Shown in pieces: positions 11,901 to 23,900 of a stretch of 32,840 bases of DNA (its first letter is position 1; each line of letters opens with the position of its first letter). This DNA is from Sphacelaria rigidula (taxonomy: Eukaryota; Phaeophyceae; Sphacelariales), in contig CAXNAA020000036.1 in NCBI GenBank assembly GCA_964200075.2, positions 1-32,840 of the forward strand, in the 5' to 3' direction. Both the position numbers and the translations under genes were made by a program. The notes under the pieces are model-generated. The model was not told the DNA's origin. It did no database searches and saw only the letters and a list, made by a program, of their open reading frames with translations.

Positions 11901-14900
11901 CTGGAAAGAAAGGCGGTAGGGTAGGATCGATGGAAAAGGAACTATTAGACGGGTAAAGTGGTGGTACTGCGGGCATTTGGAGTCCCTCGAGATATGGCGA
12001 TAATAAACTTCAAGAGGAAATGCGAAGTCGGACAGTACGTTTGGGGACCAGGAAAGGTAGAAAGGGAGCGATACAGGAGGGAACTGGGGACACCTCCAAC
12101 ATTCTGGCGCTCATTACGGGAGGGGGGGGGTAGGGAGGGGCGCACTCAATCATCAAGCGCGAAGCGCCGTGGTGTGTTCGGCGAGTCGCATGAAGGGTGA
12201 GCTGCACCCTGCTAAGATTGATCGGCCCCAAGCCTACTGATTGTCTTGTATTTGGATGACAGCCTACAATGGGGTGCTCTATTTTCTGGCATCGCCACAT
12301 CCTGAGACAGCCACGGCTTATACTCCACCTCATAGGTGCCTCACCAGTGAAACACCAAGTGGTGCAAACATCCACACTGTGCGGAGTTGAGGTTCGCCCA
12401 CGCCGCACAACATGATCTAGCTCGACCACCATTATGGTGACCGCAAAAAAAACCAAGCGCTCAAAAGAAAAACGGTAACCTGGTTGCCTAGCTTCCGTAG
12501 TGAGTGGCGTGTTTTATGGCGTCATCGCCAACAAACGCCAACCCCATCGGGGTCCGCCCCTACAAAGCCGGGACAGAGCACGCCGAGTTTTCGACGGACC
12601 AGGTGGAGAGGGGGGGGATCTGCCCGAAAGAAGAGTTACACCCGTAGTCGGGTGGAGAAAAGAGATACCAGAATATCCGTTAAGGCAAGGTAACAGAGTA
12701 GATCTCGTAGAGTGGGAAGATATATACATATATACTATACAAGGGCGGAAGTGACGTGTGTGACCAGGAGATGGGGAAACTAAACGATGACATGAAATCG
12801 TTTGGTACATGAGATAGCGAGAGAGGGATGTATGGTCGTTGGTCGATTGTGTTGAACCGAGCAATAAATGAGTACGCCACCCCTCCTCCCGCCCCCGCTA
12901 CGCCGCTCGCTCCCAACTCTCGAATGCCCCATGCAACAGCGTACACACCTCCGTCCTCGGCATTGCAGTCTGACACTTGGAGCTCGTCGCGAGAAAGGTG
13001 TGTGAGGGTATGGCTGCCAATAAAGCCATCGTTGGGGTTAGCTAGTACCGCCTGGAGCAGAGCGTCACTGTTCCATCCGCCGCTGGCCGCCTCGGCTTCC
13101 ATGAGGGGTACGGTAAGGCTCATGTAGTCCGGGGGAATAACAGTGTCCTGTAGGCCTGGAAATTGTGAGGGGAGGGGGGGGGGGGGCATGCGTGATACTT
13201 TTGAATGTGCCTGGAGTGTGATGGAACATACGTCATGATGTCCCGTACTTCAGTACACTGTAAAATGGTTGTGCGGCCGGTCAGTCATGATAGTCGCTCT
13301 GCTTGCTTTGTGAGTGGGTATCGTTTGGGTTCTTGAACCAATGCAGTCGCGCACCTGAAACTATCACGTGGGATGACTGATGGCAGCGGTCACTTTGATG
13401 CACCGGGAGGGTGTTTAAACAGAAGTACTCCATTGCTCGAGGCAACTAAAAATGGGGTTGGGGAGGGGAGAGAGAGAGGGAACACTGGTAGCGTATCGAA
13501 ATAACCTATTAGCAATCCCCCGTCATGACTTCGCACTCAGGATACCGCACACGAAGCCAAGTCATTGGGACAGATCGCGGCACCATCAGACACCAATAAA
13601 ACAGTGAAAGGTGGGTAACGGACGGGCGGAAATCCGGAGAGATTTCTCACGTTACAAACAAAGCCAAGTTCGCGAAACACTCCCTCATCGTAACACCGAA
13701 CTACGTGCGCAGGATGGACTCCGCGGAAACCCGAGTATATATAGCGAGCGTGGCTGGCCACACACTCAAACTCACCAGGAGGTGTCATCTTTGTCCCCTT
13801 GACCGTGACCATCGTATCCTTGTACGGAGGTACGTGCTGAGAACCAACCTATACGTCGAAGCACGCGGTCGCATGGGGGCGGTGGACTAGGTTTATGAGA
13901 TACATCGCTGTGTACACACTGGCATGCTGATTTTGTCGGGGCTGCGGGCGCAATATTTGGAGGGCACGATGGTAGTGGCCAGGATTAGAGCCGCACAATC
14001 TCGGCAAACACAATGCCGCAGTGCCTGCCGGCCACGGTGGTGTGGGTATTATCGCCCACGATACAACGACCCTACGCTCGCGCCGTGTCACCTTTTGACT
14101 CAGGTGGGAAACGGAAACCACGGCCCACGTCCACTGAAGCAACGGCGAGAACATGGTCGAACGCTTCACATTCCGACGGAGAGTACATAACATCTCCTTA
14201 AAACGAACATCCCTTGAAGGTACACCCGGGCACCCGCCCCCTTTCCCACCCCTCCTGACCTCAACATGAGCAACGAAGAAAGAAGTACACGTCCTGTAGC
14301 TCAGTTAAGACATTTGAACTCCACCGCATGGACTTTGAAGTGAATTCATCAACAGCCTACGCCTGAAAGACGTCACCCAAGCGGAAAAGTACTCGCTGGA
14401 TCTTTACCCGCAGCGACGTCTTCATGCTCTCTACAGTGGGGGAGCCCCGTGTACTGTGAAGGTCCGCTGTCAAATTTTATGTGTATGGTACAATCATGCT
14501 CACATGTTGAAGGATACCAGCCCCGTTGAAGGCGTACTCCGTAATGATTTCGGACGAATACTGGGTGTTCAGATCATTCTGCACGTCGATGATCTGCTCG
14601 TAGTCTGCAGCGGAACATCTGTATGCCTGTATTAATCAAAGCGCGAGTTCCACACCGGCAAGTCGCAAAACGAGTGGGACAGAGGCGAGAATGCACAATG
14701 CGGAGGTCAGGTGATCGGAGATCGAGCTTGAAAAAGCATGAACATCAAGTGACTGATATTCGAGTAGGCGGGGGCAAAGGCGTGACATACCCAAATACTT
14801 CGCGACTTCAGGGGTGACATGAACGAGAGTATCCCCCTGTAGCTCAGTTTTCATCTACGGAAAAGCGGGGGGGGCGCGGTGTGCCTTCACTTCCCCCCCA

Positions 14901-17900
14901 TTAGGATCTACGATAGGACGTAAACAGGTTTGAAAGGCGCAACCCGAAGGAAAACGGGAACGGGAGATTGCAAGGTACGATTATAAGGGTTGGCGACAAC
15001 GAACCATTCACTTACTGTGCCCTCGTTCAACGAGTCATCATATTTGAATTCGTTGGTAGCGAGGAACAGGTCATCAACCGTTGCTCCCAGGTAGAAACGG
15101 CGCTCTCCCTACCGTCGACGCCAAGCCCGAACAGAAAAAGGTACAGGCGAGGTCGGGTAAGAAGGGGGGCGGGAGGGGGGGGGGAGTCAGTGCTCATATC
15201 ATGCGTATACTTCGACCAAAAGCAAAAGTGTCTTGTACGAGAGAGTAGAGAAAAAAAATGGAAATAATTGGCTTTCACTGTGAATTGTGAACATCCGTGT
15301 ACTGTTGTTACACCAGGACATGTTGACGTCACTCCCGAGAAGCCGGTACGGAGCGTTTTCGAAATCTACCACGGAATGACCCCCATTCCAACAGCTCAAG
15401 CGGAGGAGAATGTTGCCGCATCTCACCAGAAAGACTCCCTTCGTAGCCCACTCCACGATGTGGTGCGCCCATGCCCACGAACCCAAGTCGAACCACCCGA
15501 TAGAGAAGAACACGTGCAGCTCTTCGAGACCTGAGGTGGCATTCTTGTACTCCATCATGGCCGCGCTGGGAAAACCGTCGCTTGTAATCGGTGTTCCGGA
15601 TGCATCACGGTACCTTGTGCATGACACGATACAAGGACCGGCAAAGGAAGGAGGAGCAAGAAATGTGGTCAGGTTTCACATCACTTAGCTTGGTCCTTTT
15701 CTTCCTTGCTCAAGCCCCGAAATGTCAACGTGACCCATAGCTTTCCGAGCCGTGTTAGCAAACCTCTCGTTGCCTCAAGATACAAATCAAGCACGGTCTA
15801 CTATTGCTATGATGTGTTGTAGATGACAAGACGGCGACTTCGTCTGGTTTCTGGAAACTGGATCGCCCGACGGCACGCAAAAGAGCCCACGAAGGAACCT
15901 GAAATCCTCTATTGCGAGCGTGCCGTCGGCCGTCGCTGGAGGTCCGATTTATTTCTACCGTACGAGTTGGCACAGGAGGGGGGTGACAAAAAAGATAGCA
16001 TATTATCATGCAAAACAGCTAAAACATGGCCATCGGATACCGCATCGAGGACATGAATATTTGTCGTCGACTAGACCGCCACTGTGAATCATTGCCAGCG
16101 GTGGCCGTCTGATCCATCACGGTCGCTATGACAAATTGTCCTGAAACTGATGCAACATGGTCGATCCAACTGCAGGGAGAAATTCATTGGACCCATGTAG
16201 TTTCCAGACCCCTCATTCCTCACCCACCGAGTTTTTGTGGAGGCGTGCTTGAAGTCATCCTACGATGGGGAGGGGGGGGGATATCTCGGGCCACTTCTTC
16301 CAAACGAAATTCCAAGTCAAATCGTCGCTGAAAGCAGTCACAGCAAGTATATGACGCTCATCCATGCCGCATGTCATCGTTGATAGAACTGGCTTTTTTT
16401 CGTGCAATCAAATATCCCCCCACCCCCCCCATCGTAGGACGACTCTTCGGCTGTAGCGATTTCTCAAACGAGCACGATCAAGTTCGACAGTCCGGGCATG
16501 CCTTTAGCAATTGTACGAGGAATGCCGATGTACAAAATACTTTCAAAACACCCCGAAATAAACAAACCATAATAATATTTTCGTAGCACAGGAAGCGGCC
16601 TGAGTGGTCAGCCATAATGATATTTAGGCGTCACAAATCATATCTCCCCTTTACAGCAACACGGACCAACCATGAGCTACCAAATATGCCATTAATGGAA
16701 TGCTTTCAACAGTTCTCGTGTGCTTAGTCTACGCGTAGTAGGACCGGTCGATTCATCCTCTGCCTTCGCAGGATACAAGCCAACGGCCGGCAGCCGCGAC
16801 TTGCTTCTGTACTCACTCGGCGATAGGTGTGGTACCGGGAGTAGCTTCGATGATGCGGATAGCTTGGGTAGCGAGACGGTTTGCAGTAGGGTCGGTTTGC
16901 AGGCCAGAGTTAACTATCCTCGCCCCAGCAGCACCCGCAGCTGTTTGAGAAGCGCGTGAAGAGAGAATCCGATGGCACCAATGCGTCAAAACATAGGCCA
17001 CACGAAAAGTACATGGACACAGATAAGAACGCGTATGGAGAATGCTACACCGCACCGGTGGGGACGCTCTGTACGTGACACACGATGACTCACTTCAGAC
17101 GATCACACGGATATTGGGGACACCTAGGGGTTGTGGAATCCCCGCCCAGGCAAAAGCTTGGAACAGCAATATGTGCGAGGATGACGCGAAGTAAGCAATA
17201 GCAACAAAAAAAACGAAACGATGACAACATTTTCAATCCTGTTTTCAAAAGAATTGAGAACCTCCTTCATTTCAGCAGGGGCACAAGTTCCACTCACAGG
17301 TTAGCCCGATAGCGGGCGGCAACAACAAGTCTCCTGCCCAGTGCGCCTGAACGCCGAGCTTAGCTGTGAAGTCAGGATGCACGGACGTGCCAGAAACGTC
17401 GAAATACACAATACGAGCCTTGAACGTGGCGGAGTACTCGGACAAAGCGGCAAACTGGGCGTCAGACGCTGGCAATCCCACGTACACGGCGTTGCACTTT
17501 CCATGCTCGGGGTCAATCGTCAGCTCCGCCAGAAGGTCGGTCTCCGCGGATGCAACAATGATGATCTGCATTCGTAGTTCACGACAATGATGATAACAAA
17601 TCTTTGAGCGCTAGGCAGGAGCAGTTCCTGATTGCAGGGGGGGCTTACTGCATGGAGGTCACGAGCGCGGTGCAGCACTCGAAGCCGTACAAAACAGGAT
17701 GCCGTTCAAATGCATCCATAGAGTCGATTGACGGCGCAACCGTGCTCGGCTTAGCATGGATCAAATTTTGAGCACAGTTACGCGCCACGGGAAGATAAAA
17801 GTTCACGCCGAACAGGCAGCAGGTCGGGTTTCAGCTGGCCTGTGCCCTTGGTATCGGGTTGGCGTGACCGAGTGCCCCTTCGACCGAACGAAAATAAGAG

Positions 17901-20900
17901 TTCAATAGCCCCTCATGGACAGTTGTGGAGTGTCGTAACACGCTTGGTACACTCCGCACCTCCGCCCTACCGATCGGAAGCAGACGAACTGCTGATATGG
18001 ATTACAGTCCATGAGCTTACGAACGAAGAGTCATGTCTGCTGGTCATCTCACCGACACGGAAGTCGAACACTCGACAAGGGAAAAATACACTACCGACGG
18101 TAAAGAAGGACACTCGTCGCATGAGCAGGCCTGGATTCGCAGTGTAGGTTTTACCCAAGTCAGACGCGACCCCACGAGCAATACGCGATATGGTACGAGG
18201 AACGTATTCAAAGCACTCGAGAGCAGACCTGCCATGATCGTGTGCTTACCGGACCGCCCGACCAGTATCCCTTGTAGAAGATCTCCATCATGTACGGACC
18301 CGCGGTAGCCTCGGTCTGACGGGTTGCAAAGTGCATGGATTGGGGTCAACACGTCAGTCAAGAGAACGGAAATGCCTGAAGCACGGTGCCATTTTGGAAA
18401 CGGCCGCCCCAATACAGACTGAAGATAAAAGCTGCACAATTCTCTCGCGTGTCGTTGCTACTAGCATGAGGCAATAACTTCACGTCATCGGCTCAAAAAT
18501 CGCGCATTCTCTCTACATGACATAACTGCAGCACGAGCGGGTAAACCTTGCAAGTAAGAGTATGCGTTCTTCGCTATTTCACTCCCTATATTCACTTACG
18601 ATTGCCGCAGGGGTGAGGATGCAGGGTAGCAGGTCCACATACACGATGTCGGGCGGGATGGGAGAGGGGGGCGGAGAAGAAGACGGGGGCGGGGTAACTG
18701 GTGGGGTAGATGTGCCATTGGACATGTCGGGCAGGGAGGGGCGGGGGCGAGGGCAGGGACGAAGGAAATGTAAGACTGTAGAACTCTTGAAACTGCAAGT
18801 GGGAGTGCGCCGTACTCACACGAAACAAGATGACCTCGTTGTGCATCATGTGTGCGTCTTGCCAGTCCATCTATTCTGAACCGTCCATGGTACACTTTAC
18901 GGTATTTGTGGTTGCACCAGCCGGGGTCACATAGGAGGAACGCTAACACAGGATTTGTTTACCCTATCTTTTGTTCTAATATTTCACCCTTCCTAGTATT
19001 TCGCCTTCTGCAATAGTTGACTTCTTCTCTATCGCGAGAGGAATTCGGTGGCTCTTTTTTCTCGTCCCCCGTGACGATTTTTGTGCACCCACGACATAGT
19101 CGCGCTCTACCGCTGTGCGAAATGTGAGAAAAATCCTAGATCGAGTGACTCTCACCGAGATTCGACACCACGTCCCAAGCGTCAGAATGTTCCGAGGTTA
19201 CCAACTGAGCCACTGGGGGAAATTTGGCTTCATAAAAAGAACGAGATACCCTTCGCTCGATGAGCAGTATTAGGGCCGTTATTGTTTTCCCGTTGTTGTC
19301 GATTGTCAGTTTTACCTTCGATGCTGTAGATGTTCATCGCGTTGATGCCGCCGCAGATGACGTTAGCGTCACCGGAACAAGCCCTGTTGCAACCAGTAGA
19401 CCGGCCGTACTTGTCGATGTCGCTCGAGGCAGGTCCACACCAGCACTGCAGAAGTAGGACGTCGTGGATGGGGCAAATGCAAGCAACCCATCCAAAGAAG
19501 TAGAAAACAGCACAGTAGACCCGCCTTGAACAACTTAGCTTGAACCTTCGTGGACTACTCTCGGCTATAGTTGATTAATTGATTGATTGATTGTCGCACT
19601 TTGACTGACCCCCCAGCGGTCCAGCCGTGGTCTCATGATAGGCTGTTGTGCTCGCCCTGAAGTGAGGCACGCCATGAGTAGCTAGTAACGAGAGCATAAA
19701 GCGCCGTGGCATGAACGAAAAAGCTGACGACAGGGAGTGTGCAACCCCAACTTGAAGCGCCCTCGAACCCTACGCGACTACGCGTGCAGTCTGCTGAGAG
19801 ATGCTCACTATTAATAGCAAAGCTATGAAGCGCAGACCAGAAAACGGCATAGGGAAAAACGAGCGCTTTTGCTATCGGAAGGAAGCACAGTCTGCCAAAT
19901 TGTGAGGAAATCGAGGCAAGAAACAAAAGACGACGCGCCACTCCCACAGCGCGCTATCGCACCTCGTTCCCGTACTGCACGCCGGAGTACGTGTTGGTAG
20001 AGTCATCCGCGCAGAGAGCCTTGCAGCTCTATCATACGTGGCCGATAACGGAAACGCGGGCAAGAAAAAGAACGCATTGTCAGAAGGCGAAGCACCGCGG
20101 TAATATGGACTGTTGAGCATACACGGTGCCGGTGTTTCTTCGGAACGCCGCGCCTCCTGCGTCGACACCGTAACGAAATTAGTTGCGGTCATGGCGCAGA
20201 TTTGCAGTCCTAACTCCCGCGAGGCGGCGGTCGAGAAATGCGGTCAAGTCTCGAGGCCATTCTAATACCCTGCACTATACTACCGTACCCCGCCCCCTCC
20301 CTCCCCTCACAGGGGTTGGCGTCGGTTGGCAATAGCGCTGTAAAAACGTCATTCCTTGCGTGACCAGGTTACTGGTTCAACTTTGCGCTTCTTTTGTTCG
20401 CGCTTGCGTGTTTCTTGCGGTAACCGTGACGGTGGCCAAACTACATCGTATTGTGCCGGGTGGGAAAACTTCGATTTAGCGCTATGGGGATAAATATCCT
20501 ACGTGGTGTTTCATAATTAGACCCCCTTGAGGCGGTGTGTAATCCGTGGCTGCCTCTGGAACTTGCATTGTAGGAATCCAAATGCAAGACGACCAGTGCG
20601 CTTCGGGTTGAACAATGTTGGTAAGATGCAGCGTACCCTTATGCGATTCGTCTAACACATCACGGTGCTTTGCGCATGGGGATTGATTACAAGCCTGGTC
20701 CGGCGTGCTCCGCCCCGACTTTGCAGGGATGCGAATTCACCCATCTTATGACTAATGTGTACACCCCCCTCCCCCCTCCCCCTTTTCCACTTCTCGACGT
20801 TGTTCTGGGCTAGATATCATCACTGGTTTTTCCATGTAGAATTCTGCTTGGGGGTTTCAGAGCTACCTTTCTTTCGAGCTACGAGTGTATTTCTCAGCGC

Positions 20901-23900
20901 ACGCAGCGCCCCCGTATGCACTTCCTCAAACAATATTCCATACAAACGCAACAAGGTCGGAACATGACACTGCGTCATCGACCCACCCTCGCTGTTACGG
21001 TATGAATGTAGAAGGTATCACGGACTATGTTGCCGCGTACGCCCCACACTCGTGCATCGAACCCTTCCCACTTGTGTCGACATTGAGATGCTCAGTACCG
21101 ACAGGGTGAACTTTCCTCGCCCCCGTCCTCCATGCTTGCTATCTACCCACAATTACCGCCAACCGAGCATCGAACTGAAACCTGCATGACTGGTCACCGT
21201 TGCCAACAGCGGCCCCGCACAACCCTCTTATTCCCCACTAATCGCACACGTACCTCTGGGGTCATATCGGGGATACCCTTGGTGGATTGGGGGAAAATTC
21301 GGTCAACCTGGACGTCTGCGTAGCAATCACCGTCGATAAAGGTGTTGCTAGGGCCGGGACTGGGTGGCGGGGCTGGGGCAGGAATGGTCCGTGGAGAATA
21401 TCGCAAAAGAGCGGACGGGAACCAGCATCGGCGGCGGGGGGGGGAGGGAGGGCGTTCATCCCATATACGTCACTGCGATACAAAATGTGGAAGTTGACGA
21501 CACGCCGTCCGGGGAACGAATCATTTTGAATCATTTTTCAGAAGAAGCGATCGTCCGCGACCAGCCACTGTACTCCTGTGTTCTTCGATGAACAGAGGAT
21601 CAGAGCCATATCTATTCTACGCAGTTCTTAGCCGGCAAGCTAGCGACTACACAGTCGCTGGTGCAAACATTCCTGCCTAGTCGATGATTGGAAGGGAACT
21701 GGGCATGCTCATTGCTTTTGATATATGCTCCGAACCTCACTCCGTGGAATCCTACGGAGCGTTCTTTTTTCTACAGCAGGATGATTGGAGACGGCCGACA
21801 TTGTCATGGCTATTTCGTGAAACGTATTCTCCATTGTACCATAATTCGGATCTAGGGAGACCAACGGGGATTATCATTCACAAGCTCGACTCAACAGTGG
21901 GACTACTGAAATCGAAGGATATTGCTTCCGACCAAACCGAGATAAACAGACGGTGAGCGTATTCGATGACCCAGTGGATGAGGAAACGCTCGCATCATGA
22001 TTCACGGCAACTTACAGTCCATGTTGTAGATGTTCATGGCGTTGCTGCCACCGCAGATTTCATTAGCATTTCCGCTGCAAGGCATGGTACACGCGGCCGA
22101 CAGTCCGTGTTGAGAGATGTCGCTCGAGTCTGGTCCACACCAGCACTGCAATACAGAGAACGATGGACAATATTTCACGGCACAAGTCAACGAGACGATA
22201 GAGGCACTCATGTAGTTTGTAGAGGAGCGAGATAGAATCTACGCTGCGGGAGTAAATTAGATTCAGCGGTGCACACCACTGTCAGGTAATGGCCCAACCT
22301 AGATGATACGCGGCAAATATTAATTAATATAAATTGCATGACAACAACTCTTTTTGTTGTCCTTTTCCGGGGGGTAGCGTGCTCCACAAGACAAGTATCA
22401 AGTACGGTTAAATTAAGTCGCTCATGACAAAACACACATGTAGGTATGTTTACATATATACATACGAACGTTTGATGAGAGATGTGTCGGTTCAAGACTT
22501 CAAGAGTCTTAAACCGTCACAGGGAGGAGGCTGACCAGATTTTGTCATGAAAATTGTCCTATCGGGTAATTGCCTTGTCTGACCACTTAAATGCCACAGC
22601 AACGTGGGTAGGGATACCATTGTAACACCAACACAGCGCATCATTTTCTAGCGATACTACGCTGAAGAACAGTGCGACTGCTGCTGCTCCAAGGAATGTC
22701 TCCTACCTCCTTGCTGTACTGCACGCCGTAGAAGGCGTTGGTTGGGTCGGCCTCGCAAATGGTCTTGCAGCTCTGTTGAAATCCGAACAGCGGTCATCCC
22801 CACCGCGGAAATAGGCGAACGGGGTGAGTGGCACAACACGAATAAACGGGAAAAATGACGGCGGGGATATAACCAAAAGCTTCACACGGCAAGACATAGC
22901 AGCACTAAGGGCGTCCACTCGCGCGTGGGGCTTGAAAGGGAGCGGAGGTACACCGACACAGACAAGGATATTTTTCACGTAAAGCCCACTTGCATTGCTG
23001 AACATTTCACGGTGGCGAATGAACGATACCGAACACTTCTGAATTGGAATTTCACCGCAAACGTCAAACAGCAATACTCCCGCAATAACTGTTTCAGTGA
23101 TCAAATCAGGTATATGGAACAACTCAACATACTTCTCATTCTTGTTTGCCCATTTCATGACTTCAAGAGATTCGTGGTTTCATCGAAGGCCAATGCGTCA
23201 AGGGCAAACTGGCTCCATTAACATGTACGTGGCGGTCATTTCCAATCTTCCTCCCTTCCATTTCCCACCCTACATACCGCAATGGTCAGACCGCCGACGT
23301 TGTTGTTGGCATCGGGAAGGATGCGGGCGTTTTGTTTGTCGGCGTAGCATACACCATCGCCAGATGGAGGTTCCATGGGAGGGGGCGTTGGTGTTGGCCC
23401 CGATCCGCCGGTGGTGTATTCGAAAACCTGCACCAGTTATGAATGTTTTGATTTATTTCCAGGGAGTCGTAGAGTCAGCATCTGTGGTGTATCTCAGCAA
23501 GGTATCGTAATACCGCATGGCTTACTACTTCGAGCTGGGCATCATCAGCAGCCCAGATAGTACAACCTCTGCGTTCTTTAGTCTATGCGTATCGCATCGA
23601 AAATAGACTTCATTTTCTCCTCAACACTTGCAAGTCCGCGACTCCCACGGGATACCCACCTCAAAGTGGGTCAAAATCATATTTCATTTCGTGCGAGTTA
23701 TAGTTCTCACCTGTATGGCGTTGGATCCACCGCAGTCTTCCGCAGGGGAGCCCGTGCAGGCCTTGGTGCAGCTGGATTGAGGAAGGCTGCCCAACCCGGC
23801 GTAGTCCGCCCCTGGGACACCGCACCAGCATTCCGAGCCGTACTGCAGTCCGAAGTACTGATACGTACCTTGTGCGTTGCAGAAATCAAAGCAAAACTGT

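Noticed and set aside
14290-14310. CCTGTAGCTCAGTT, resembling a tRNA box A, also at 14836
   Set aside because: On the minus strand the second occurrence is a splice acceptor (GAGCTACAG) of the deacetylase gene, and no box B or cloverleaf follows either copy.
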